From positions 1-17,662 of the forward strand of contig JASLEM010000066.1 of assembly GCA_030151165.1 (NCBI GenBank): a stretch of DNA of 17,662 nucleotides, given 5' to 3'. Made by a program: the position numbers and the translations under genes. Below are positions 17,049 to 17,662 of this stretch, one piece after another (the first letter of the stretch is position 1; each line of letters starts with the position of its first letter). The notes beneath the pieces were generated by a model that was given only the letters and a program-made list of their open reading frames with translations, did not search any database and was not told the origin of the DNA. This DNA is from Burkholderiaceae bacterium. GTDB taxonomy: Bacteria > Pseudomonadota > Gammaproteobacteria > Burkholderiales > Burkholderiaceae.

Positions 17049-17662
17049 ATGGCCTCGAACCGCGACTCAGACACCGCCGCCCCGCCACGTTTTCACCGCC
17101 GCCACCTGCTCTCGATCGGCCTCGGCCTCTCGCTGCTGGGCGCCGGCTGCGCACCGCCGGCGTTCGCGCAGGGGCGGCTGGTGCAGGTCGACATCGTCGA
17201 CCGCGACACCGGCCAGCCGCTGCACGTCTGGCGCGACCACGGCCGCCCCGTCGTCGCCGGCCGGCCGGGCGCGCGCTACGCGGTCAACGTCGCCAACCGC
17301 AGCGGCGAGCGCGTGATGGTGGTCGTCGCGATCGACGGCGTGAACATCATGACCGGCGAGACCGCCGCCGTCGACCAGGACGGCTACGTGCTCGAGCCGT
17401 ACCAGAGCGCGTCGCTCACCGGCTGGCGCAAGTCGCACAGCGAGGTCGCCGCGTTCGAGTTCACGAGCCTCGCCGACTCGTACGCGGCCCGCACCGGCCG
17501 GCCCGGCGACGTCGGCGTGATCGGCGTCGCGACCTTCCGCGAGAAGCACGATGTCCTCGGCGCCACCCGCGGCCGCGACGATCCCGCGCGTCCGGTGCCG
17601 TTCGATCGGCGCGCCGACGCGACGATCCCGCCGCCGCCGCTGCCCGCGCCGCAGGTCGCCAA
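17049..17662 (+). CDS. Exported protein of unknown function, probable Tat substrate (3' end outside window)
   Basis: The frame is open from an ATG at 17049 to the window end (204 codons). GAAAGGAACC gives a good ribosome binding site about 6 nt before the ATG. The N terminus has HRRHLLSIG (twin arginine at residues 17-18), a hydrophobic run LGLSLLGAG and a signal peptidase I site after AFA (about residue 41, before QG). The Cys in GAGCA lacks a proper lipobox residue at -3, so a lipoprotein is less likely. The mature part has VDIVDRDTGQPLHVWRDHGRPVVAGRPG, RYAVNVANRSGERVMVVVAIDGVNIMTGE and GYVLEPYQSASLTGWRKS, which look like beta-sandwich strands; a Pro-rich stretch follows near the window end. 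I recognise it as a type of conserved proteobacterial hypothetical protein without an assigned role. It follows the TetR gene by 81 bp. Confidence 0.8.
   Translation, partial: MASNRDSDTAAPPRFHRRHLLSIGLGLSLLGAGCAPPAFAQGRLVQVDIVDRDTGQPLHVWRDHGRPVVAGRPGARYAVNVANRSGERVMVVVAIDGVNIMTGETAAVDQDGYVLEPYQSASLTGWRKSHSEVAAFEFTSLADSYAARTGRPGDVGVIGVATFREKHDVLGATRGRDDPARPVPFDRRADATIPPPPLPAPQVA

Overview
The window is GC-rich (by eye about 70%), densely packed bacterial chromosome. The mix of genes (MaeB-type malic enzyme, PPi-type phosphofructokinase, patatin with a C-terminal DUF3734-like part, PAS-rich hybrid kinase, BaiN/HI0933-type flavoprotein) and a gene-end repeat typical of that group point to a betaproteobacterium of the order Burkholderiales (Rubrivivax/Leptothrix/Roseateles-like). 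That placement is inference; no rRNA or other marker gene is present.

Layout. 1-2015 (+): 3' part of a multi-PAS hybrid histidine kinase whose start lies outside the window. 2041-4931 (-): patatin-like phospholipase, then a pyrophosphate-type 6-phosphofructokinase tightly followed by a DUF3253 protein. A repeat/terminator-like block separates the phospholipase from the kinase. 5139-7792 (+): a glutamine-synthetase-like ligase overlapping (ATGA) a FAD flavoprotein, probably co-transcribed. Its start region is odd: a -10-like hexamer places transcription start at the ATG, and an 8-bp dyad spans the ATG. 8039-9775 (+): two unrelated alpha/beta hydrolases in tandem, preceded by a long imperfect inverted repeat. 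9776-10290: non-coding, between convergent genes, with three ordered TGTCTAG repeats resembling a transposon end, and a strong terminator for the gene on the other side. 10291-12735 (-): a large secreted sedolisin (S53) protease with PKD and C-terminal adhesion-type domains, behind an AT-rich regulatory region of about 460 bp. 13282-15588 (-): malic enzyme MaeB with its own terminator. 15718-16967: a divergent NTF2/SnoaL-like gene and TetR-family regulator sharing an 83-bp intergenic region with TTGACA/TGTCAA operator-like repeats. 17049-end (+): 5' part of an exported, probably Tat-dependent protein of unknown function.

Together this is mostly core metabolism (PPi-dependent glycolytic step, malate to pyruvate, amine/glutamate ligase chemistry) plus accessory units (secreted protease, hydrolases, TetR/NTF2 pair). 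No CRISPR array, tRNA, rRNA, intact insertion sequence or phage gene was seen. No clearly new multi-gene system was found. The most interesting signals are the glutamine-synthetase-like start region, the TGTCTAG repeat array, the ligase/flavoprotein pair and the regulatory dyads of the protease and the TetR pair.
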